DNA of 64,000 bases from Akkermansia muciniphila (GTDB lineage Bacteria > Verrucomicrobiota > Verrucomicrobiia > Verrucomicrobiales > Akkermansiaceae): the NCBI GenBank assembly GCA_945890645.1, contig CAMDCV010000022.1, positions 1-64,000 on the forward strand, written 5' to 3'. Both the position numbers and the translations under genes were made by a program. Below, piece by piece: positions 7,780 through 16,930 of the stretch. The notes under the pieces were generated by a model, which was not told the origin of the DNA, searched no databases, and worked only from the letters and a program-made list of their open reading frames with translations. The first letter of the stretch is position 1. Each line of letters opens with the position of its first letter.

Positions 7780-7796
7780 GGCGGATTCCATCCGCC
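7780..7796. terminator. hairpin between convergent aldolase and mrr genes
   Basis: A perfect 7-bp stem, GGCGGAT with ATCCGCC around a TCC loop, lies just after the aldolase stop and just before the mrr stop on the other strand. No long U-tract follows on either strand, so it is at best a weak intrinsic terminator or an mRNA 3'-end stabiliser. Confidence 0.35.
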
Positions 7797-7805
7797 AAGC
7801 CAATA

Positions 7806-8720
7806 TTATAAAGCGTCGTTGAAGTAATCAGAATCGATTTTCTTCACTTCGTATTTCGATGCGGTTGCAACTCCAACGTTGTGATCAAACATCAACTTGG
7901 CGAGTTGCTGTCCATCTATCAAAATGATTTTCGTTTCGATGCGTGCCGCAAAATCTTTTGCTTCTGCCGTAAACGAAGAGGTGGTTATGAAAATTCCTTT
8001 TTTGGCTCGCTGCCCCTGTAAAGCACCAGCAAATTTTTGGATCTCTGGTCTTCCGACTGTTCCCTCCCAGCGTTTTGCTTGCAAATAAATGATGTCGAGC
8101 CCGAGCGGATCTTCATTGATGATTCCATCGATCCCCTCATCACCGCTGCGACCAAGAGCTTTTCCAGCATCTTTGCGACTGCCTCCGTAGCCCATGCGAA
8201 CAACAAGATCCACTACGACGCGTTCAAGAAAATCCGGTGGGCTAGCCATGATCTGTGCCAATAAATCACTTTCAATTTGCCGTCTTACTTGTAGGTAGGC
8301 ATTTTCAAGAATTTCCTCAGGCGTTTGTGAATTTTCTACTTCTTCGATTTGTGGTGTAGATTCATCATCGCCTTTCCGGCGGTTGCGAAATTCACGATAA
8401 TCTTCATAGCCCTGTAGCACCCGCAAGTCGATCCGCTCGGGATTTTGTTGCAGGGCTTGCTGTCCCCGCGGCGTGATCTGGGAAATGGCCCGGCGAGGAG
8501 CGGAAAGCAATCCTGCCTGACTGATATGAGATTTGGCCCATCCAATTCGATTATCAAATAAACGTGCACCACCACTGGGAAGCATTTCGCGACGTTCTTC
8601 TTCCGTAAGCCCAAATTGCTCCGCGAGTTGAGATACAAGATCACGATTCAGATGCTCTAGTCCATCGGCGTGCGCAAGAAGCAATGGTCGCATTAATGTC
8701 TGGAAATCGGGAATGGGCAT
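7806..8720 (-). CDS. mrr: Mrr-type restriction endonuclease
   Basis: This encodes 304 residues, the usual length for Mrr. The N-terminus (MPIPDFQTLMRPLLLAHADG) is the Mrr winged-helix DNA-binding domain, followed by a charged linker at about 100-140 and the nuclease core. Core residues visible are D198 in GDEGIDGI and Q214-A-K216 in IYLQAKRW, the D...QxK pattern of this PD-(D/E)xK branch. Mrr enzymes cleave modified foreign DNA without a partner methylase. The open frame continues upstream to 9323, but that part is antisense to holA; MPIPDFQ is the family start. It stands alone with no other restriction genes adjacent. Confidence 0.92.
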   Translation of the reverse strand: MPIPDFQTLMRPLLLAHADGLEHLNRDLVSQLAEQFGLTEEERREMLPSGGARLFDNRIGWAKSHISQAGLLSAPRRAISQITPRGQQALQQNPERIDLRVLQGYEDYREFRNRRKGDDESTPQIEEVENSQTPEEILENAYLQVRRQIESDLLAQIMASPPDFLERVVVDLVVRMGYGGSRKDAGKALGRSGDEGIDGIINEDPLGLDIIYLQAKRWEGTVGRPEIQKFAGALQGQRAKKGIFITTSSFTAEAKDFAARIETKIILIDGQQLAKLMFDHNVGVATASKYEVKKIDSDYFNDAL

Positions 8721-8787
8721 AGGTAGTAAATTTCTAGCCAACGCTGACATTAGGAGCCAATTCTGCAAGCAGTATTTGAAACGCCAT

Positions 8788-8887
8788 GCCCCGCTGCGCG
8801 GGGCGGCGGATGATTTTTTTGGAGAGGATCGATACCCAGGGTAGCGTCGAAACGCCGCAACCCTGGGCTGTACTAAGCAACGGCGTT
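8788..8887. repeat. interspersed palindromic repeat between mrr and holA
   Basis: The 267-base divergent gap 8721-8987 contains nested dyads. A 7-bp stem GCCCCGC/GCGGGGC lies at 8788-8804, followed by a run of T. A second stem CCCAGGGT/ACCCTGGG pairs 8835-8842 with 8860-8867, and AACGCCG at 8851 pairs with CGGCGTT at 8881. The composition recalls dispersed CCCAGGG-type elements of this phylum, which is a recollection only. Promoters for mrr and holA must also lie in this gap. Confidence 0.45.
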
Positions 8888-8987
8888 GCCGTAGTTGAGG
8901 GTAGAGCAGCAAAACATTAGAATCCTTATTTCTCAAATCCCCGCATGCACTCTTGCGCGCACGAAGGGTCTCAGCTAAAACGGGCTT

Positions 8988-10130
8988 GTGGCGGCGAAAA
9001 AACAGGTCAATGACTCGCGCATTCATGTCGTGATCGGCACGGATGAGGGGATGGTGCGCGAACAGGCGCTCAAGCTGTGGAAAGAGCTGACCGATGGTGT
9101 GGACGATGGTTTTACCCACGAAACCGTCGAGGGCAATGCCACGAATGTGGATGCGGTGAATGACATCGTCGCGCGCTTCATGCAGGCGCTGTTGACTTAC
9201 TCGATGTTTGGTGGCGACAAGGTGGTGTGGTTGCGCAATGCGACGTTCATGGGTAACGACCGCACTTCGGAATCCGAGAACGTGCAAAATTTGGTGGTTT
9301 CCATCCATCAGCAACTCGAGCAAGGCCTGCCGGACGGTGTTTCGCTGATCATCAGTGCGGAGAAAATCGATAAACGACGTGCCTTCTGGAAGTTCCTCGA
9401 GAAAAACGCCAGTATCCAGATTTACGACCGCATTGACATGAGTCGCGATGGTTGGGAAGATGAGGTGGCGGATTTAGTGTTGGAGAAGTCGAAGCAGGTA
9501 GGACTGAGTTTCGAGCCCGATGCGCTTGATTTATTCATCCGCCTCGCCGGTGAAGCGACGCAACAGATCGTCAACGAATTAGAGAAACTTCACCTCTATC
9601 TCGGCGAACGTAAGGTTATCACCATCGATGACGTGCGGGTGATGGTGCCGCTGAGCCGTGAAGGGGTGATTTTTGAAACCGGACGCGCCCTGCAAGCAGG
9701 CAATGCCGCGCGGGCGATCGAACTCATCAACGAGCAAATGGAGATGGGGGAGTCGGCGGTGGCCATCATGCGCGCATCGATCATCACCACCGTGCGTAAT
9801 TTGTTTATGGCGCGGATTTTGCTCGATCAGGCCAAAGCCTCGGCGCGTAACTACAATGAATTTCAGTCCGCTGTCAATCGGCTACCCGCCGAGCAAAAGG
9901 CGTGGTTGCCACAGAAAAAATCCGGTGATGGGGTGAACATTTATCCGCTGTTTCTCTCGGCGCAAGGCGCGCAATCGTTCACTTTGAAGAACCTAGAAAA
10001 AATCATGCACGCCACCGCGCGGGCTGATAAAATGCTGGTGACCACAGGTCTGGATGATCGCATGATTTTGCATCGTCTGGTGACGGAAATCGCCACACTC
10101 GCCACCCCTGCACGCGCCCGCGCCCGCTGA
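8988..10130 (+). CDS. holA: DNA polymerase III delta subunit
   Basis: This 380-residue protein matches the clamp-loader delta subunit, which opens the sliding clamp. The N-terminal domain starts SRIHVVIGTDEGMVREQAL and has the TYSMFGGDKVVWLRNATF segment. The middle holds the GEATQQIVNELEKLHLYLG helical segment, and the C-terminal collar domain follows from about residue 225. It starts with GTG at 8988. The last residues, ARARAR, are an arginine/alanine tail. A TauE-like gene starts two bases after its stop, suggesting cotranscription. Confidence 0.9.
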   Translation: MAAKKQVNDSRIHVVIGTDEGMVREQALKLWKELTDGVDDGFTHETVEGNATNVDAVNDIVARFMQALLTYSMFGGDKVVWLRNATFMGNDRTSESENVQNLVVSIHQQLEQGLPDGVSLIISAEKIDKRRAFWKFLEKNASIQIYDRIDMSRDGWEDEVADLVLEKSKQVGLSFEPDALDLFIRLAGEATQQIVNELEKLHLYLGERKVITIDDVRVMVPLSREGVIFETGRALQAGNAARAIELINEQMEMGESAVAIMRASIITTVRNLFMARILLDQAKASARNYNEFQSAVNRLPAEQKAWLPQKKSGDGVNIYPLFLSAQGAQSFTLKNLEKIMHATARADKMLVTTGLDDRMILHRLVTEIATLATPARARAR

Positions 10131-10132
10131 CC

Positions 10133-10492
10133 ATGAAAAGCATCCTGATACTCCTCTTGATTGGCGCCGCTGCCGGCTTGCTCGGTGCGCTTTGTGGTGT
10201 CGGTGGAGGCATCGTGATGGTGCCCGCTTTCGTTCTCGCTCTCGGGCTCGAGCAACGGCAAGCCGTAGCGACATCGATGGCGGCCATCGTCGTGACGGCA
10301 TTAGTCGCCACAGCGAACAATATGCGCAGTGAGGGGCTAATTCAGTGGAAAATGGTGTTGATCGTTTCCCTCAGCGCGGCGGTTTTTTCGTGGTTTGGCA
10401 GCGACTTGATGAAAGAACTCTCCAATCCCGTGCTGACAAAAATTTTCGCCGTGGTGATGATCGCGATCGGCGTGCGGATGCTGTGGGAATAA
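10133..10492 (+). CDS. short TauE/SafE-family membrane protein
   Basis: This 119-residue protein is almost wholly hydrophobic. It has three to four membrane segments and the family motif GALCGVGGGIVMVPAF after the first helix. TauE/SafE transporters normally have about 250 residues as two such repeats, so this is a single repeat that presumably dimerises. The substrate is unknown; relatives move sulfur-containing or organic anions. It begins two bases after holA and is probably expressed with it. Confidence 0.8.
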   Translation: MKSILILLLIGAAAGLLGALCGVGGGIVMVPAFVLALGLEQRQAVATSMAAIVVTALVATANNMRSEGLIQWKMVLIVSLSAAVFSWFGSDLMKELSNPVLTKIFAVVMIAIGVRMLWE

Positions 10493-10515
10493 GAAGTTGC
10501 AAAACGTGAAACGAA

Positions 10516-10779
10516 ATGAAATCAAACCAATTACTCGCAGGTTTCCTAATTGTGACTGTGATTGTAATTCTTCTTATTCAGAATTTTAGTTTCATTAAGC
10601 GGTATATCATAGCTACTACTATAGACGTTATCCATGATTCAAAAATGGAGGAGTATGAAGCATCGCACTTATACTGGCAAGAACTAGAGAGAAAAAGTTG
10701 TACAAAAGCTGAGTATTGGACACAAGATGATGAGAAAGAATTAATTCGTTTGAGAAAAGAAGCGAGAATATCGCCCTGA
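10516..10779 (+). CDS. small single-pass membrane protein, unknown function
   Basis: This encodes 87 residues. Residues 7-22 (AGFLIVTVIVILLI) form one membrane helix, followed by a charged cytosolic or periplasmic segment of about 60 residues with two cysteines. No family was recognised. It starts 23 bases after the TauE-like gene. Its base composition is more AT-rich than its neighbours. The start is plausible but has no strong ribosome binding site, so this is a tentative gene. Confidence 0.45.
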   Translation: MKSNQLLAGFLIVTVIVILLIQNFSFIKRYIIATTIDVIHDSKMEEYEASHLYWQELERKSCTKAEYWTQDDEKELIRLRKEARISP

Positions 10780-10885
10780 AATAACCGCATATATCGTGAA
10801 CGTGCTCCATAAATTCTGCGCTCCATCGTAAATATTTTTGAGAACGTGAAAGATTGTCATGCGCTAGAGTGTTTGCATCACTGGG

Positions 10886-13800
10886 ATGAATACCATCCCG
10901 ACTATGAAAACAAACATTGCCTCTTGGGCTAAAGGACTGATTCGCGTAGCGAAATCAATTATCCGTATCTTCGCGCTTATTCTTAGCGCTTTGATCGGAA
11001 CATGGCAGCCGCCGACATGGATGTGCTGGATCACTGGGAAAACCACCGCCATTTTGGCGAAACGACCGAAAACTTGGGCGGGCCTCGCGGTTGCCGCGCT
11101 GGCAATTGGCATCGGCGTGCAGCAATGGCAGCGCTGGTGGGAAATGCATCGACCGCAAGAGCGGCAACTTGTCGTCAAACGGGAACTTACCTGGACGATT
11201 CAAGCGCCTGCAATCACAAGCTGGAGCAATGGGGCTCCTACCTATGGTTCTGTGGTCGTATCATTTAATGATGCCGCGGCACCTTTAGAAATGATCAAAA
11301 AAGTCGCCACCAATACGGTCGTGATGAAACCTTCCGTACCCGGCGAGTGGAAATGGACGAATGACCGTAGCTTGTTATTTATGCCGCAACAGGATTGGCC
11401 GGCCGGTCAGGAGTATTCTCTGGCTCTGCAAAAATCCGCGTTCCCTGAGGAAGTGGAATTTTCCTCGCCCGAATCAACTTTCCGCACGGTGCCACTCGAT
11501 GTAAGAGTGGAGGAATACAAATTCTACACTCAGCCCGATCAACCGGAAGTGCATCAGTTAACCGCTACTTTGTATGCAAACTATGCGCTGACCCAAGATG
11601 CCTTGCAGGCTCAGCTCAGCTTGCTACCGTTTGCGGAAAAGCCTGAGTCTTTTGGCGGAGCAACGCCCACTTTCACGCTGACCGCGAGTTCTGCGCCTAA
11701 CAAATGGTATTTCCGCAGCGCTCGCGTGCAGGTGCCTAGCAAGTCAGAGGAGGTGAAATTAACCGTTGCCAAGTCATTGCGCGCGCTTAGCGGTGGAACC
11801 GCCATGGCCGCCGATGTGGTAGCCAAGGCCATGGTGCCAGATAAATATTCGGCCATGAAGATCGCCAACGCCGATCTGAGAATCATCAAAAATGAGCAGG
11901 GCGAGCCGAAGCAGTTTTTGTTACTCAGCACCAGTCTCGGTGTGACGCCTGTCGAGATGAATCAGCGTGTGCGACTTTATCGACTCACTGATGATGACGA
12001 TGAATCCCTGCGCAACGCGCGAAAATCCGTGAACGACGTGACCCCTGAAATGGTGTCGCGTGCGATGCAGATTCCGATCGAAAGAGTCATCCAGGATGAA
12101 GAACCGCCGCATCCAGTGGCACATGCCTATCAGTTTTTCTCGCCGAAACCGGGTCGTTTGTTGTTGCTAATTGATTCGGGAATGCAGGCACTAGGTGGCT
12201 TTGCTCTGGCCGACGAATACCGTAATTTCTTGTCACTGCCTTCGTATCCGGTCGAACTCGAATGGACTGGCAAGGGTAATGTTCTCGCACTGAATGGCGA
12301 GAAAACGATCCAATTCAAGTCGCGTGGTGTGGATTACATTCAAATCACCTGTGGACGCGTGCGTTCGGGAGAGGTCAATCACATGGTCACTCAGAATGAC
12401 TACGGTGATTTTTCCGATCCTTCGTTAGAGGGCGATTTCAGTAAAGACAGCCTAGTGCGCAGTCAGACCTTTATTGTTCGGGTGGATAAAAAGAATGACT
12501 GGGAAGCTTTTTATACGCCCTTCGATCTCAGCAAAGCCATTGCCCACGCGGATCCCAGCGATCCCGATCCATCGCGCGGATTGTTTTTCGTTCAGGCAGA
12601 TGCTGTGAAGGCAACGCTCCCGGGGGAAATGGATACTTCGGTCCACTCACGTGTGACTGAGCCAGAGGACTACAGCGGCTATGAGGACGGCGATGACGGC
12701 TATCACGATATCGATGAAGATGCCGGCGAAAAGATTTGCCTCAATTCTGATGGCACCGTTGCGAAGCCGAGTGATTGGTTTTCCGATGTCAAACCCGGTG
12801 GCTCCGTGATTTGGAGCGGACGTGGTTTAGACGCGGATCGCTTTGTGATGTTGACGGACTTGGGCCTGCTTGTGAAAACCAATGCAGATCTGAGCCGCGA
12901 TGTATTTGTAATGTCGCTGAGCTCGCAAGGACCGGTAGTTGGAGCCGAAGTGTTGATGATTTCTCGCAACGGCAGCACGCTGGAGCAGAGCATTACTGAT
13001 GCCACGGGTCGCGCGGCACTTTCTAAACCAACGGTGACAGCAAAAGAAAAACAAGCGGTGGCGATCATCGTGCGACGCGGCACTGACCTGTCATTCATTC
13101 CACTGCGCCCCGGGCATTTGCCGGCGATGGATTATTCGCGTTATGATATTGATGGTGTGCTGAGTTCTCGTACGCAGGCTGTTGAGGCGCATCTCTTCAC
13201 CGAGCGCGGTGTGTATCGTCCTGGCGATAAGGTGCATTTTGGTGGCATCGTCAAACGTCGCGATTGGAAAGCCGTAATTGAGGGTTTGCCAGTAAGGGCG
13301 ATTCTCCGCGACAGCGAGGGCAATCAAATCGCCACGAAGGATTTCCAACTGCCAGCCGATGGGTTGATTGAGGGCGATGTGTCAACAGCGGAGACCCATC
13401 CCACGGGCGTTTACGAACTTTCGTTGTGGGTATTAAACCGTGGCGAGAATTCCGTGAAATTTCTGTTAGGCAGAACTCCTTTGCGTGTGGAAGATTTTCG
13501 CCCGGATCGATTGAAGATGAAAGTCGAGATCGAACCAGCGCTGGCGAAAGGCTGGCTCAAGCCCGCCGATCTGAAAGCAAAAATTTCGTTAGAGAATCTT
13601 TATGGTGCTCCTGCGGACAGCCGTCGGGTCACGGGCGATTTAACTCTGAATCCTGCGGACTTCCGTTTCGCGACTTGGTCGGACTATGAATTTTACGATA
13701 AGTCGAGAAACCAATCGAACTCCATCGCGGGTAAGAATATTTCTCTGGGCGAGGTGAAAACGTCACCCCTCGGTCAGGCAGAAATGGCTCTGAATTTATC

Positions 13801-16800
13801 GAATCTGGAAAGAGTCAACATGAGTATCTCCATGCAGTTGGAAGCGTTCGAAAGCGATGGCGGTTTTGGTGTGCGGGATCACCAGAGTTTTCTGGTTTCA
13901 CCGTGGGACTACGTCGCTGGATACGATGCCGATTGTCAGTTGGACTACATGGGGAAAGATACTGTGGGTAAGGTGAAATTCATTGCCGTGGATCAAAACT
14001 TGCAACCGCTGGCGGTCGAGGGTCTACGCTATCGCATCACCGAAAGGAAATACGTTTCCGTGTTGCGCAAACAGGACAATGGCAATCTGAGCTATCAATC
14101 CGAGGCTCGCACCGTATTGGTGCGTGAGGAAAATAGCGTCCGCTGGTCGGCTGGACCCGTGGAAGTGAATTTGGACACTAGCAAGGTCGGAAATTTCACT
14201 TGGCAGGTGCTCAACGACAAAGAAGAAGTGATCTGCGTTTTCACCTATCAAGTCATTGGCAAAGGCGATGAAGATCGCAGCCTCGAGCGCGACGCGGAAC
14301 TCACACTGACAGTAGCGCAACCTAAGGTGCAAGCTGGTGGAGTGGTGGAGGTGTCCATCGTCGCTCCTTATGCCGGTGCGGGTCTCATTACCATCGAACG
14401 CGAAAAAGTTTTGTATTCGCAATGGTTTGTTGCTGATACGACTGCCAGCGTGCAGCGAGTGCGCATCCCAGCAGGACTGGAAGGCACTGTATATTGCAAT
14501 GTTTCATTTGTGCGGTCGCTGGACTCGCCGGATATTTTGATGTCGCCTCTGAGTTATGCCACGCAGCCATTGACCATCGAACCAATCGAGCGGCAACTAC
14601 AAGTGGATTTAACGGCACCGAAACTGGTGAAACCCGGTGAGACGCTCAAGGTGCAATATCGTACGAATCATCCTGCACGTATTGTTGTTTATGCGGTGGA
14701 TGAAGGCATTCACCAAATCACACGCTACAAACGCCCGCAACCGTTAGACTTCTTCTTCCGCAAGCAGGCGCTAGAAGTGCGCACGCAGCAGTGGTTTGAC
14801 TTGTTAATGCCGGAGTATCGTTTCCTCAAACAAAATGCAGCATTCGGTGGCGACGGCGGCGAAGAATTGGAAGCACTGACGCTAACGTTGAATCCGTTCA
14901 AGCGCAAACGCGATGCTCCAGTGGTCTGGTGGTCTGGCATTCAGGTCGCAGGCCCGGAGACCAAGGAGTTAACTTATACGGTGCCTGATTACTTTACGGG
15001 AACTTTGACCTTGATGGCGGTGGCCGTATCGGAAACACGCGCTGGTTCCGCGCAAGCAGCTACCTTGGTGCGCACGCCCTTGGTGCTGACACTGAACTCG
15101 CCCACTACGGTGACTCCTGGTGATGAGTTTGTTGTATCGGTAACTCTGACGAACTTACTGGATAAAGAAGGTCCGTCAGACGTGGCATTGCGCATGGAGC
15201 CATCCTCCCATTTGCAGATGATCGGCGATGCAGGAACTACAATGACAGTGGAGAAATCGCGTGAAGTCACGCAACGTTTCCGCTTCAAAGCACTCGACTC
15301 ACTCGGATCGGCGAGCGTCAAGTGCTATGCCTCATCTGGTTCGGAAGCGTCGACCCGCACAGAAACCATGAGTATCCGTCCGGCTACGCCTTTCCGCACG
15401 CAGGTGCGCAGTGCCTACATTCGTACGAGCAAGCATGAGCAAGAAGTAACGCGGAGTTTGTATGATGCCTATCGCCGTAGCGAGGTCGTGGCATCGCCGT
15501 TGCCGGTGGTGCTAGCGCTCGGCATGCGCGATTACATGAATGCGTATCCCTACGATTGTACCGAGCAATTGACGAGTAAGGGCCTAACATTGCTATCGTA
15601 TCGAGGAATGAAAGCACTGCCGCAGCAAGGTAGTTTGACGACGCAGAGTTTGGCGCAGATCATTTCCGAACTGCAGAGCCGACAAAGCAACAGTGGTGGA
15701 TTTGGTTACTGGCGTGGCAGCACGAGTGAGAGCGATGATTTCCTCAATATCTATGCGGCGCATTTCCTGTTAGAAGCGAAAGAGGAAGGATTCGCGGTGC
15801 CGCATCAAATGATCACCCGGATGAATGCCAAGCTCCATGCGATTTGTCAGTCGGGTGAGGTGTCGAATCTCGCGATGGCTGACCGCAAGGCCTATGCGAT
15901 TTATTTGCTGACGCGTCAGGGACAACGCCCCAATGGACTATTGTCACTGCGCGAAACTCTCGATCGTACCCAGGCCAAGCTGTGGCAGACACGATTGTGC
16001 GGCAGTTTCCTCGCGGCGGCGTATTTGTTGCAGCAAAACAACAAGGAAGCCGAAGCCATCGTGAAAACGTGGAAGCTCGCGAAGGCGGACGAGTATCGCA
16101 ATGGTGAGGACTACTGGTCGCGTGTGGAGGTGGATGCTTTGTTGTCCTTCGCCATCCGTGCCCGGCATTTTCCTGATGCGGTGAAAAACTATGGTTATGC
16201 CGATTGGCAGAAGCTCTATGGGGTGTTGTGGCAAGATCGCTACAACACAGTTACGGCGTCATGTGCGACCTTAGGCATGCGAGAGTTTGCCAAGGTAGTA
16301 GCGGCGAATGCCTTTGAGTTCGAAATCAATGCACTGCCTAGAGATGGTTCGCCTGCAATATCCTTGGTGAAAACGAAGGAGATTTTTGCAACGGCGCCGT
16401 TTGCGGAGCAGATGAAAGCCTTACAATTCCGCCTCGATCAAAAGGACGGAGATCAGGGGCTATTTTATCAGGTGGTGGAAGAGGGCTTTGATCGAAAACT
16501 GCCGACTGAACCACAGAAAGACGGCATTGAAGTGTATCGTGAAATCACTACGATGGAAGGCAAGCCTATCGAATCGTTGACTGTTGGCGACTCTCTGAAA
16601 ATGACATTGCGAGTGCGCAACATTAGCAATATTCCGTTAGGGAATCTGGTGCTCGTTGATTTGCTGCCCGGTGGATTTTCCTTAGAGCCAGGTGGCCTGC
16701 GTCCGGGGATCAATACGGTATCGGGAACCGAGCGCGCTGACTTGCGTGAAGATCGCAATCTATTCTTTTTCTCCCTGCATAAGGCGAAAGATCTGACGAT

Positions 16801-16930
16801 TCATTACGTTTTACGTGCTACTTGTGCTGGAGAATTTCTTGTGCCGCCCTTGTATGCAGAGTCAATGTATGACCGTGGTATCAACGGAGTCGGGCTAGGT
16901 CGTAGTATCAAAGTTCTCACACGCGAGTGA
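10886..16930 (+). CDS. bacterial alpha-2-macroglobulin
   Basis: This 2014-residue protein is a proteinase-trapping macroglobulin of the YfhM type, thought to guard the cell envelope by covalently capturing attacking proteases. Two hydrophobic segments at about 24-40 and 63-80 anchor it. MG-type beta domains fill the middle, including the HLFTERGVYRPGDKVHFGG segment typical of the family. The thioester motif C-T-E-Q is intact at 1558-1561 in PYDCTEQL, and an all-helical domain follows it. It is longer than E. coli YfhM because of an extended N-terminus and an acidic insert near residue 600. No lipobox is visible, unlike many relatives. Its stop overlaps the start of pbpC, the classic pairing. 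Confidence 0.93.
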   Translation: MNTIPTMKTNIASWAKGLIRVAKSIIRIFALILSALIGTWQPPTWMCWITGKTTAILAKRPKTWAGLAVAALAIGIGVQQWQRWWEMHRPQERQLVVKRELTWTIQAPAITSWSNGAPTYGSVVVSFNDAAAPLEMIKKVATNTVVMKPSVPGEWKWTNDRSLLFMPQQDWPAGQEYSLALQKSAFPEEVEFSSPESTFRTVPLDVRVEEYKFYTQPDQPEVHQLTATLYANYALTQDALQAQLSLLPFAEKPESFGGATPTFTLTASSAPNKWYFRSARVQVPSKSEEVKLTVAKSLRALSGGTAMAADVVAKAMVPDKYSAMKIANADLRIIKNEQGEPKQFLLLSTSLGVTPVEMNQRVRLYRLTDDDDESLRNARKSVNDVTPEMVSRAMQIPIERVIQDEEPPHPVAHAYQFFSPKPGRLLLLIDSGMQALGGFALADEYRNFLSLPSYPVELEWTGKGNVLALNGEKTIQFKSRGVDYIQITCGRVRSGEVNHMVTQNDYGDFSDPSLEGDFSKDSLVRSQTFIVRVDKKNDWEAFYTPFDLSKAIAHADPSDPDPSRGLFFVQADAVKATLPGEMDTSVHSRVTEPEDYSGYEDGDDGYHDIDEDAGEKICLNSDGTVAKPSDWFSDVKPGGSVIWSGRGLDADRFVMLTDLGLLVKTNADLSRDVFVMSLSSQGPVVGAEVLMISRNGSTLEQSITDATGRAALSKPTVTAKEKQAVAIIVRRGTDLSFIPLRPGHLPAMDYSRYDIDGVLSSRTQAVEAHLFTERGVYRPGDKVHFGGIVKRRDWKAVIEGLPVRAILRDSEGNQIATKDFQLPADGLIEGDVSTAETHPTGVYELSLWVLNRGENSVKFLLGRTPLRVEDFRPDRLKMKVEIEPALAKGWLKPADLKAKISLENLYGAPADSRRVTGDLTLNPADFRFATWSDYEFYDKSRNQSNSIAGKNISLGEVKTSPLGQAEMALNLSNLERVNMSISMQLEAFESDGGFGVRDHQSFLVSPWDYVAGYDADCQLDYMGKDTVGKVKFIAVDQNLQPLAVEGLRYRITERKYVSVLRKQDNGNLSYQSEARTVLVREENSVRWSAGPVEVNLDTSKVGNFTWQVLNDKEEVICVFTYQVIGKGDEDRSLERDAELTLTVAQPKVQAGGVVEVSIVAPYAGAGLITIEREKVLYSQWFVADTTASVQRVRIPAGLEGTVYCNVSFVRSLDSPDILMSPLSYATQPLTIEPIERQLQVDLTAPKLVKPGETLKVQYRTNHPARIVVYAVDEGIHQITRYKRPQPLDFFFRKQALEVRTQQWFDLLMPEYRFLKQNAAFGGDGGEELEALTLTLNPFKRKRDAPVVWWSGIQVAGPETKELTYTVPDYFTGTLTLMAVAVSETRAGSAQAATLVRTPLVLTLNSPTTVTPGDEFVVSVTLTNLLDKEGPSDVALRMEPSSHLQMIGDAGTTMTVEKSREVTQRFRFKALDSLGSASVKCYASSGSEASTRTETMSIRPATPFRTQVRSAYIRTSKHEQEVTRSLYDAYRRSEVVASPLPVVLALGMRDYMNAYPYDCTEQLTSKGLTLLSYRGMKALPQQGSLTTQSLAQIISELQSRQSNSGGFGYWRGSTSESDDFLNIYAAHFLLEAKEEGFAVPHQMITRMNAKLHAICQSGEVSNLAMADRKAYAIYLLTRQGQRPNGLLSLRETLDRTQAKLWQTRLCGSFLAAAYLLQQNNKEAEAIVKTWKLAKADEYRNGEDYWSRVEVDALLSFAIRARHFPDAVKNYGYADWQKLYGVLWQDRYNTVTASCATLGMREFAKVVAANAFEFEINALPRDGSPAISLVKTKEIFATAPFAEQMKALQFRLDQKDGDQGLFYQVVEEGFDRKLPTEPQKDGIEVYREITTMEGKPIESLTVGDSLKMTLRVRNISNIPLGNLVLVDLLPGGFSLEPGGLRPGINTVSGTERADLREDRNLFFFSLHKAKDLTIHYVLRATCAGEFLVPPLYAESMYDRGINGVGLGRSIKVLTRE

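Noticed and set aside
8721-9323. Upstream extension of the mrr frame on the minus strand
   Set aside because: It is antisense to the 5' part of holA, and the Mrr family N-terminus (MPIPDFQ) begins at 8720.
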